59,560 nt of DNA from Paraburkholderia rhizosphaerae (GTDB taxonomy: Bacteria > Pseudomonadota > Gammaproteobacteria > Burkholderiales > Burkholderiaceae): positions 1 through 59,560 of the forward strand of contig NZ_SORE01000034.1 in the NCBI RefSeq assembly GCF_004366595.1, written 5' to 3'. Of this stretch, positions 43,468-50,904 are shown one piece after another. Position numbers and translations under genes: made by a program. Position 1 is the first letter of the stretch. The number at the start of each line of letters is the position of its first letter. The notes under the pieces are model-generated. The model ran no database searches, was not told the origin of the DNA, and saw only the letters and a list, made by a program, of their open reading frames with translations.

Positions 43468-44856
43468 CTACAGCACCAACTCGAACGACTTCACCAGTGC
43501 GCCCGGTAATTGCACTCCGCCGGTTGCGCGCTGTCCCCATGTCGAATTGGACAGCATCAGCTCAGTCCGCGCGCCGAGTGCTTCGAGCCGATCGCCAAGC
43601 AGGCCATACAGGGTGTCGTCGAAGCGCATCGCGGGAATCGGCGCGACAATCTCGCCGCCTTCCACCCAGAACGTCGCGAAGCGCGTCATACCGGTCAGCC
43701 GGCAATTCATGCGATCCGACAAGTTCACATACCACAGGTTGCCGATATAAAGCCCGGTATCGAGCCGCGCGAGCACATCGTCCTGCGCGAGGTCGCCACC
43801 CGCCATCGCAAGCGAGGTCGGCATTTCCTGCGGTAACGCGCCATTGGGTTCGAGCCCATACTCGCGCGCCGAACGCGCACTTGTGAGCCGACCCACGCTT
43901 TGGCCCGCGCTGATCAGCGGCACGCTCGCGCGCAGATAGCCATCGTCGTTGAACGCCGGCGAAATGCCGAGTTCGAGCGATTCCGCCAGTGACACACGTG
44001 CGTCGAATGTCGCAGCCCCGGTATTGAGTTTGTAGAGCGGACTCGTCGAAGACGTCTGGGCGCGCGTCGAAAAGCCGTCCGATGCGGCTGACTGCAAGAG
44101 TTCCGTGAGCGCCGCGGGCGCGAGCCAGGCGCGATAGCCACCGGGCTTCAGTACGCGAGGCGTTCGCAATAGAACCGGTAGACGCGCGGCTGCCTCGCGC
44201 AGCTTGTGTGCAAATACGGCGTCGTCCCAGGCGTCGCCCGCGTAGGTCGTCTTGATCGCCAGTCCGTTCGGTTGATACAACGACCAGCTGAAGTTGAAAT
44301 TCTCGACCTCGTACCAGCCGCGGCTGCCGGTGGTCGACGCGAAGCCGCGCGAAAGCGCGCCGCCTGCGTAAAAGCCCACGAAATCCAGCCCCTGCGCCGA
44401 GCGCGCGACGAGTTCGACGAGCGCCTGCGGATCGGGCAATTTGCCGTCGCGGCGGGTGCTGCTCGTCCACGCACGAGTGTCGAACAGCAGGTGCGGGTCG
44501 TCGGGTGCGTCAAGCAGACTCTCGCGCAGTACGGCGAGCGCGTCGGACACGTCGCTCAGGTCGGTGTGCGCGTTGCCGCTGAGATCAAGGGTGGAGTATG
44601 CCTGGCGCGCATCCTGCACGAGCCGGAGCGTAAGACGCCCCTGTTCGACCTGGCCGCTCTGACGCACCTTGCCCGCGTTGAAGCGGATGAAATCGGACTG
44701 CTCGCCCGCAAACACACTCAGCACCGTTTCGCCGGGCCGGCGCATGCGTTCGATCGCGTCGGCGAGCAGCGTGAAGTGCGCGTGCCAGTCGAACGCGTCG
44801 ACGCCGCGCACAATAACGGCCAGCTCGACGCCGTGCGCAATAAACATCTCATCCAT
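43468..44856 (-). CDS. tldE: TldE/PmbA-family protein
   Basis: 462 residues from ATG 44856 (MDEMFIAHGVELAV), whose A is the last base of the tldD stop (TGATG overlap). It belongs to the non-catalytic partner of the TldD/TldE heterodimer: it lacks HExxxH and keeps the C-terminal half-barrel sequence (LYIGNLWYVNLSDRMNCRLTGMTRFATFWVEGGEIVAPIPAMRFDDTLY). With TldD it forms a protease chamber that cleaves unfolded peptides and, in some bacteria, trims leader peptides of RiPPs. This pair looks like the accessory type rather than the housekeeping PmbA pair. Confidence 0.87.
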   Translation of the reverse strand: MDEMFIAHGVELAVIVRGVDAFDWHAHFTLLADAIERMRRPGETVLSVFAGEQSDFIRFNAGKVRQSGQVEQGRLTLRLVQDARQAYSTLDLSGNAHTDLSDVSDALAVLRESLLDAPDDPHLLFDTRAWTSSTRRDGKLPDPQALVELVARSAQGLDFVGFYAGGALSRGFASTTGSRGWYEVENFNFSWSLYQPNGLAIKTTYAGDAWDDAVFAHKLREAAARLPVLLRTPRVLKPGGYRAWLAPAALTELLQSAASDGFSTRAQTSSTSPLYKLNTGAATFDARVSLAESLELGISPAFNDDGYLRASVPLISAGQSVGRLTSARSAREYGLEPNGALPQEMPTSLAMAGGDLAQDDVLARLDTGLYIGNLWYVNLSDRMNCRLTGMTRFATFWVEGGEIVAPIPAMRFDDTLYGLLGDRLEALGARTELMLSNSTWGQRATGGVQLPGALVKSFELVL

Positions 44857-46292
44857 CACACGCCTCCAAACACTTCGACATCCGAAAACACGCACGCGGG
44901 AGACGCGTGGCCCACGCGGATCACCTGCCCGGGTTCGCCCTTGCCGCACATCGTCGTGCCGTAGACTTTGCGCGTGGAGGCATCGCCGACCGCCGCGAGA
45001 CTGCGCCAGAAGCTCGCGGAAATGCCGCGGTAGCCCGGTCGCTTGACGACGTGCGTGAGCTTGCCCTGCTCAATCAGCTGGCCGAACTCGCAGCCGAACT
45101 GAAACTTGTTGCGATGATCGTCGATCGACCACGAGGTGTTCGTCTTCATCAGGATGCCGTGCTCGATGCCCGCGATCATCGAGTCGATCGACTGGTCACC
45201 CGGTTCGATGTTGAGGTTCGCCATGCGATCGATCGGTGGCCGGTTCCAGCCCGCTGCGCGCGAGTTCGCGACGCCCGGCAGGCCCGCGCGCTGCTGCGAG
45301 AGCGCGCTGCCGAGTGCGCGCTCGAGTACGCCCGCACGAATCAGATATTGCTTGCTGGCTGTATTGCCATCATCGTCGAATGCATAGGCGGCGGCCTCTT
45401 CACGCAGCTCCGGATCGAAAGTGACATTCAGCAGCGCGGAGCCGTACTGGTAGTGGCCGAACATCTCGGGCTTCACGAAGCTCCATCCGGCGAAGTTGCG
45501 CTCGTCGCCCAGAATGCGGTCGAGTTCGAGCGGATGACCGATCGACTCATGAATCTGCAGCGCCATCTGGTCGGGCATCAGCAGCAGGTCGCGCCGCCCG
45601 GTCGGGCAGTTCGGCGCGGTGAGCAGTTGCAGTGCTTCGTCGGCGACGCGCGCGCCCGCACCGTCGAAGCCATAACGCGCCAGAACTTCGATGCCACCCT
45701 GCGCGAGCGCGCCGAAGTTTCCGTTGAGCGTGCGCTGCTGGGTATCGTCGTCATCGTGCGCGACCGCGGACAGACTCGGCATCAGAAAGCGGAACTGTTG
45801 TTCGATGCGTACGCCGTCGCTGCTCAGGTAAAGCTGGTCGCTTTGTGTGACCTGCACGCCCGCGACCCGCTCGACGATGCGCGCATCGACATGGGCCGCT
45901 GCACATTCGTGCGCAAGACGCTCGAGCCACTCACGTCGTGACGGCAGCGCCGCCCGCGCGTTCGGTGACTCATAACTGCCGCTGTGCGCGGGCCGCGCTA
46001 TCTCGCGATGATCGATCAGCGCGTGCGCGGCGCACGCCCGAGCCCGCGCGATGGCGATGTCCAGCGCGCGTTGTACGCCGTCCGCCGATAGATTGGCTGT
46101 CGCTGCGTAGCCGGCGCCGGCGCCAACCCAGGCCGTGACCATCGCTCCGCGCTCGCGTACGTGACGCGACGGCAGCGCTATATCGTTGCGCACGCTGTGG
46201 TCGTCCGTGCGTTCGTCCACGAAACGCACTGACCAGAAATCGGCCGCGCCGCGCAACCCGCGCGCGGCCAGGGTCCAGTGTTCTTCGATCAT
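44856..46292 (-). CDS. tldD: TldD-family metalloprotease
   Basis: 478 residues from ATG 46292 (MIEEHWTLAARG), with GAGGAG upstream. The zinc site is complete: H248-E249-S-I-G-H253 within MALQIHESIGHPLELDRI, plus C449 (TTMCGKGEPGQ), matching the HExxxH...C layout of E. coli TldD. Other conserved segments are FAGWSFVKPEMFGHYQYGS and GILMKTNTSWSIDDHRNKFQFGCEFG. It is the catalytic subunit with TldE, translationally coupled. No small precursor-peptide gene is evident within 1 kb on either side. Confidence 0.92.
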   Translation of the reverse strand: MIEEHWTLAARGLRGAADFWSVRFVDERTDDHSVRNDIALPSRHVRERGAMVTAWVGAGAGYAATANLSADGVQRALDIAIARARACAAHALIDHREIARPAHSGSYESPNARAALPSRREWLERLAHECAAAHVDARIVERVAGVQVTQSDQLYLSSDGVRIEQQFRFLMPSLSAVAHDDDDTQQRTLNGNFGALAQGGIEVLARYGFDGAGARVADEALQLLTAPNCPTGRRDLLLMPDQMALQIHESIGHPLELDRILGDERNFAGWSFVKPEMFGHYQYGSALLNVTFDPELREEAAAYAFDDDGNTASKQYLIRAGVLERALGSALSQQRAGLPGVANSRAAGWNRPPIDRMANLNIEPGDQSIDSMIAGIEHGILMKTNTSWSIDDHRNKFQFGCEFGQLIEQGKLTHVVKRPGYRGISASFWRSLAAVGDASTRKVYGTTMCGKGEPGQVIRVGHASPACVFSDVEVFGGV

Positions 46293-46604
46293 GCGAAGTT
46301 CTCCTCGCGTGTAGCCGGACGCCGCGGCACCGAGGCCGCGAGCACGACTGTGTAAGAAAAGTGCAGGACACGCGTTAACCGCCACGATAAACGCAAGCGT
46401 AAACGTAAGAACGGGTGACACGCGACACCGCTTCCATAAGTCGTTGAAGAACGCTCCAATCAGGCAGGATATTCCGGCTCATTGTCTGTAGCCGAAATTC
46501 TGAATTGCATGCGTGACGGAGCGTTAGTTCGAACTGAACGCGATAGCACACGGAGTGCCCCGAACCGTCTCATCATCGTCGAAAATTTCCGTGGAAAGTA
46601 TCAG

Positions 46605-46652
46605 GTTCATATACCAATGGAACTTGACCGGTCTTCGGAGATTTCATTTAAT
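46605..46652 (+). promoter_or_regulatory. Promoter element A, copy 2 (upstream of azoR)
   Basis: GTTC-N11-GAAC (46605-46623) with ATATACCAATG between the arms exactly as in copy 1. It is followed by -35 TTGACC (46624-46629), 17 bp, and -10 TTTAAT (46647-46652). It has one base fewer between the box and the -35 than copy 1. Expected transcript start near 46660, about 150 nt before azoR. Confidence 0.75.
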
Positions 46653-46739
46653 CAACGCTTCATGACGTCAGCGTTGCGTGACGACTCGTCTTGCGACGGC
46701 TCGACCCACACGCCGACATCTGAAATCATCACCGAACGT

Positions 46740-46766
46740 AACCGGTTCACCCAGTGCGAACCGGTT
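46740..46766. promoter_or_regulatory. Inverted repeat AACCGGTTC-N9-GAACCGGTT before azoR
   Basis: Perfect 9-bp arms with a 9-nt spacer, ending 45 bases before the azoR start and downstream of the predicted promoter. It could be a repressor operator (roadblock position) or a leader hairpin. Confidence 0.65.
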
Positions 46767-46810
46767 CTCAATGCCGCCAATGGCTTCGTGAAGCGGCCGG
46801 AGACAGTCGT

Positions 46811-47443
46811 ATGAATATCCTGCACATCGATTGCAGTCCGCGACCGGAGTCGCACAGTCGACAACTGTCGGCAGCGGTCGTCGAAAAGCTTCTTACGATC
46901 CTCCCCGACGCGCGTGTTATTCGCCGGGATCTGGGATATGAACCGATTCCTCATGCGGGCGCCGCGTATGCCGCCGCGCTTGCCACGCCCGCGTCGTTGG
47001 CCGCCGCGGGGCGGTCCGCCGACGAATTACGTCTGGCCGAGCAACTCATTGAGGAGGTCGAGCGCGCCGATGCCGTTGTGATCGGCACGCCGATGAACAA
47101 CTTCACAGTACCGTCCGTCCTGAAGGCGTGGATCGACCAGGTGCTCCGTGTCGACCGCACGATGAAATCAACACCAGCCGGCAAGGTCGGATTGCTTCAG
47201 GACCGTCCGGTATTCATCGGGATTACGTCAGGTGGTGTGTTCGCGGGTGACGGAGCCAATCAGCCCGATTTTCTGACTCCGTATCTGACCGCCATATTCC
47301 GCTGCATCGGTCTCAATACAGTCCATTACGTGACGATGCAAGCCACAGCGTTTATCGACGAAGCTCGGGCAAATGAAGTTCGCGTTTCACTCGTCAAGAC
47401 GCTCGAGCCGGCGATGGTCGGCCTCGTGCAGAGCCTCGTTTGA
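46811..47443 (+). CDS. azoR: FMN-dependent NADH-azoreductase
   Basis: 210 residues (MNILHIDCSPRPESHSRQLSAAVVEKL), GGAGA upstream. Flavodoxin-like fold with the FMN-phosphate loop SPRPESHSRQLS, and GTPMNNFTVPSVLKAWIDQVLRVDRTM, the AzoR signature. ITSGGVFAGDG and FLTPYLTAIFRCIGL complete it. Two-electron reduction of quinones and azo compounds protects against thiol-depleting electrophiles. The SDR gene follows 57 bases later, probably in the same operon. Confidence 0.93.
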   Translation: MNILHIDCSPRPESHSRQLSAAVVEKLLTILPDARVIRRDLGYEPIPHAGAAYAAALATPASLAAAGRSADELRLAEQLIEEVERADAVVIGTPMNNFTVPSVLKAWIDQVLRVDRTMKSTPAGKVGLLQDRPVFIGITSGGVFAGDGANQPDFLTPYLTAIFRCIGLNTVHYVTMQATAFIDEARANEVRVSLVKTLEPAMVGLVQSLV

Positions 47444-47500
47444 GTATTCGTGCGCCGACAATCGGCATTGAGGCGAAACAACATTGATAGGGGGTGAAGC

Positions 47501-48211
47501 ATGAGCAGATCACGGAAGGTCGTTGTCGTCACGGGTGCGTCGCAAGGCATCGGCGCGAAAGTCGTAGAGGCCTTCCGGCGGCTCGACTACTGCATTGTCG
47601 CAACCTCACGGTCAATCAAGCCGTCTAACGACGAGAACGTCCTGAACATTGCCGGTGACATCGGCGACCCCGCAACTGCACAGCGTGTCATTTCGGAGGG
47701 CGTCGCACGATTTGGCCGGATCGATACGCTGGTGAACAACGCCGGCATCTACATCGGAAAGCCTTTTACCGAACACACCGAAGAAGACTACGCGGCTGTG
47801 ATGAATGTGAACCTGTCGGGCTTCTATCACATCACGCAGCGCGCGATCGCCGAGATGGAAAAGCAGTCGGGCGGCCATGTGGTGAGCGTCACGGCCAGCG
47901 TTGACCAGGTCGCAATGAGTGGGGTCTACACGGTTCTCGCCGCGATGACGAAGGGCGGTATCAATGCCGCCACGAGGTCGTTGGCAATCGAGTACGCGAA
48001 GAAGGGCATTCGCGTGAACGCCGTCGCTCCGGGGCACATCAAGACGCCGATGTACCCGCCCGAAATTCACGAAGCGTTAGCCGCGTTCAACCCTAACGGA
48101 CGCCTGGGTGAAACCAGCGATATCGCCGACGCGATCCTCTTTCTCGATTCCGCACCGTTCATCACGGGCGAGATCCTGCACGTCGACGGCGGGCAAAGTG
48201 CTGGCCACTAG
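47501..48211 (+). CDS. Short-chain dehydrogenase/reductase without the catalytic tyrosine
   Basis: 236 residues with the classical SDR start VVVVTGASQGIGAK (cofactor loop) and NNAGIYIGKPF. VSVTASVDQVAMSGVYTVLAAMTKGGINAATRSLAIEYAKKGIRVNAVAPGHIKTPM follows. The active-site Lys is K151, but the residue four before it, normally Tyr, is A147; the only nearby Tyr (Y143) is out of register. So the usual Ser-Tyr-Lys chemistry is broken. Related azoreductase-linked SDRs with the same AAMTKGG pattern are, as far as I recall, common in proteobacteria. Possibly a noncatalytic or differently acting member. Downstream gene of the azoR operon. Confidence 0.88.
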   Translation: MSRSRKVVVVTGASQGIGAKVVEAFRRLDYCIVATSRSIKPSNDENVLNIAGDIGDPATAQRVISEGVARFGRIDTLVNNAGIYIGKPFTEHTEEDYAAVMNVNLSGFYHITQRAIAEMEKQSGGHVVSVTASVDQVAMSGVYTVLAAMTKGGINAATRSLAIEYAKKGIRVNAVAPGHIKTPMYPPEIHEALAAFNPNGRLGETSDIADAILFLDSAPFITGEILHVDGGQSAGH

Positions 48212-48815
48212 CCGGCGATCGCAATGATCGCCATGATCGATCGGTTTCGGTATTGGGGCGCGCGTTGATGGACTGGCACGCGCGCGGTGGTTTCGCTGCG
48301 TGAACGTGGTTGAGAGTTCAATGTCACGAACCTATCACTACAAGGGCTTCTCGCTGGAAGTCGCGATCGAGTCGAGTTTCAGTTGGACGGAAAAGATTGC
48401 GCACACGCGGGCACCGGCGTATGGCTATGGGCACGCAGGCGCATGCCGACATGCACTAGTCGAAGCGACCGTTCCTGGTGCTTATCCGTAGGACGTAGTT
48501 CGTCCACAATCGAACCACCGTTGATCGTACCGCCCGGCGCCGCGCAAACACGTCGTGTCCGGTTCGATCAGCAGCGCTCGTATCGTTTTCCATGCCAACT
48601 CCCGCCTGATCGATTAGTCATTTCCGGCGGAGAGACACGCGTGGCTGGATCGATACGCGGCCGTCACGACGGCGCTTCGCGGGCATCGGCGTCGAAGCGC
48701 TTAGGCGGGTCCGACGATCTTCCAATCCCGGTAACCTAAGTAGCGCAAGCATGACGGAAGTCGCGATAGCCCCGTGGTGCGAGAGCGTCGATTCTTTTCC
48801 TCCAACCAGTCACCG
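48212..48815. other. Spacer between the SDR and flavoprotein genes
   Basis: About 600 bp containing only the doubtful fragment at 48321-48491. No promoter or terminator stands out. Confidence 0.35.
48321..48491 (+). pseudogene. Probable fragment of a small Burkholderia-type protein
   Basis: Begins MSRTYHYKGFSLEVAIESSFSW after GAGAGTTC, which reads like the start of a real protein. After about 30 residues the sequence becomes Arg/His/Gly-rich and stops. Likely a frameshifted or truncated gene. I do not know a family name. Confidence 0.3.
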
Positions 48816-50666
48816 ATGAAAGTGCGCATGAACTGCATCCCCTCCGGCACCTGGCGCGTCGGCTATCCGTCCCCCGCCGATTTCAATTTTGACTTCTCGC
48901 GGCTACTACGCGATACGCGGCACGCCGGTATCGCGAAGAATGCACGGCCCGACTTGCGCGTCGCGATCGTCGGCGCGGGCATCGCCGGGCTAACCGCTGC
49001 TCACGAACTGTTCCGTTGCGGGGTGACAAACCTCGACATTTACGAGGCGTCCGAGCGCATCGGCGGACGGTTGCGTTCGGAACCGGTGGAGGGGCAGCAT
49101 ACCGTCTTCGAACTCGGTGCGATGCGCATTCCGATGTTCACGCAACCAACTGGCCCGGCGGCGGTCTTCGCGCAATACACGCAAAGATTTGGTGTGACCT
49201 CGCAGCCGTTTCCGACAGCCGATACCGCCGATGTTTCGTTTGGCGTCTACTCGGAGCGCGCTACGGCGTTCAACCTGAAGGCGGGCGGCGGCATCTTGCC
49301 GGTCGCGCCGGAGGTGGAAAGCGTGCGGCAAAAATGGGAGCTTTTCGCGTCGCGCGTCGTGACGGCGGTGCGGGCCTCGTTCGGCACGCCGCAGTGGCCA
49401 GCCTTCTGGCACGCATTCGAGCAACGCTACTGGCGCGACAGCTTTCGCAATGTGATGCTGACGCCGGCACGCGCGCAGGACGATCGCGGTGCAACGGGCA
49501 AGCTCGGCGGTGCCGGCATGAGTGAAGATGAGCTTTGCGTTCTAGAGCGAGCGGGTATTGGCGAAGGACCATGGGCCGCCTATCTCGACTTTTCCGCGAT
49601 GCTCGTCTTCCGGATGCTTTTCTTCGGCTTCTTCGATGATCTGCAACTCATTCAAGGCCGCTTCGACGCGGATGGCGACCACGCCGGTGGACCGCATGCC
49701 GGTGACACATCGCTCACGGATAGCCTCGGAAATTCGCTAGCCGCGCCACGATATCTTGGCGTGCAATCGGTCGCTGAAGCGATGCTGTACTTTCCGGTGG
49801 AAAGTGAGCATATCGGGCCGATCTCCGTATATGACGCGTCGCGTGACGACCGATACCGTGTACGGCTATATACGCGCAGCGCCGTTCAATCGATCATGCG
49901 CGTCGAAGACGAGGTGCGTATCGAGTGCTCCTCGCATCAGCGCTATTACGATGCGGTGCTACTGACGGCACCGATGGCCGGCAACCGGTGTGGCATCCGG
50001 ATGATCGGATTCACCGACGGCGAGTTGCCGCCAGACGTCGTCGGCGGCGATCGCATGTCCGAGTGGCTCGCCAGTTCGAAGGTGTACGTCGCGTTGAAGG
50101 CTCGTTACTGGGAGAAATCGAACATTCCACAACTGATTGCGGCCGACAATTTTCTCGAAGCAACCTACGGGTACGCGGTCAGGACACCTCGTATTTCCGA
50201 TCCAGGTGTGCTGTTGCTGAGCTACACGTGGGACAAGCTGTCCGAAAGCCTGCTAAGCGAAGCCAATGACACCGCGCTCGTATCGCGCTGCATCGCCATG
50301 CTCGATCAGATGCTCAGGCAAAGCGGCATCGGCGGCAAGATGTCGGATTACGTCGATGAAGGACAGTCCGCGGTGATCCACTGGTTTCGGCAACCGACGA
50401 TACGTGGAGCAGGGCGCATGTACCGAGCGGGGTTTGCGCAGCCGAATCACGCGCTCCTTCGCTATAACGAGGCGCACAGCGCGATGTCGAAACTGTATCT
50501 TGCCGGAGAAGCCTATGCGATCGACGGTGGCTGGGTCGAATCGGCGATGCGGATGTCGCTCGATGCAGTATTGCATCTGCTGCGAAACCACGACGCCGCG
50601 TTTTCCGCGCCGTTCACATTCGACTCGGCGTATCCGCAACGTAGTACAGAACGCTTTACGTTGTGA
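48816..50666 (+). CDS. FAD-dependent amine oxidase (tryptophan 2-monooxygenase-like)
   Basis: About 616 residues. The dinucleotide-binding motif VAIVGAGIAGLTAAHEL has G53-x-G55-x-x-G58, with E77 for ribose and RIGGRL after it. The C-terminal FAD motif is LYLAGEAYAIDGGWVESAMRMSLDAV. Segments ELGAMRIP and GVLLLSYTWDKLSESLL resemble the IaaM tryptophan monooxygenases and related L-amino-acid oxidases rather than plain monoamine oxidases. It would oxidise an amino acid to an amide or imino acid; substrate unproven. The start is uncertain (ATG 48816 or 48828, GTG 48774), with poor ribosome binding sites. No amidase (IaaH) gene is adjacent. Confidence 0.82.
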   Translation: MKVRMNCIPSGTWRVGYPSPADFNFDFSRLLRDTRHAGIAKNARPDLRVAIVGAGIAGLTAAHELFRCGVTNLDIYEASERIGGRLRSEPVEGQHTVFELGAMRIPMFTQPTGPAAVFAQYTQRFGVTSQPFPTADTADVSFGVYSERATAFNLKAGGGILPVAPEVESVRQKWELFASRVVTAVRASFGTPQWPAFWHAFEQRYWRDSFRNVMLTPARAQDDRGATGKLGGAGMSEDELCVLERAGIGEGPWAAYLDFSAMLVFRMLFFGFFDDLQLIQGRFDADGDHAGGPHAGDTSLTDSLGNSLAAPRYLGVQSVAEAMLYFPVESEHIGPISVYDASRDDRYRVRLYTRSAVQSIMRVEDEVRIECSSHQRYYDAVLLTAPMAGNRCGIRMIGFTDGELPPDVVGGDRMSEWLASSKVYVALKARYWEKSNIPQLIAADNFLEATYGYAVRTPRISDPGVLLLSYTWDKLSESLLSEANDTALVSRCIAMLDQMLRQSGIGGKMSDYVDEGQSAVIHWFRQPTIRGAGRMYRAGFAQPNHALLRYNEAHSAMSKLYLAGEAYAIDGGWVESAMRMSLDAVLHLLRNHDAAFSAPFTFDSAYPQRSTERFTL

Positions 50667-50904
50667 CGGCAGGACACCGAAAAAATTGAAAAATACAAAA
50701 GTATAAAGTCCTATATCAAGCCTCTACCCCGATGTCTTTAAAGCATATTGCGTACGAGGGTCGATTGACCTGTAATGTCATGAGTTGTGCATCAGTCGAC
50801 ATCGCATGCAAAAGCAGACGAATCGCTGCTGCCCGTTCGTGATTTGACTGGCGCTACGGATACTGCCGCGAGGCAGACGCTGACGCAGAATTCTGACTTG
50901 CATC

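Larger units (their letters stand above)
46293..46810. other. Intergenic region between tldD and azoR
   Basis: About 520 bp between divergent genes, holding promoter element A copy 2 and the 9-bp inverted repeat described separately. Confidence 0.5.

Noticed and set aside
43562..44470. 302-codon minus-strand frame inside tldE
   Set aside because: Overlaps tldE in another frame, Arg-rich, no family motifs.
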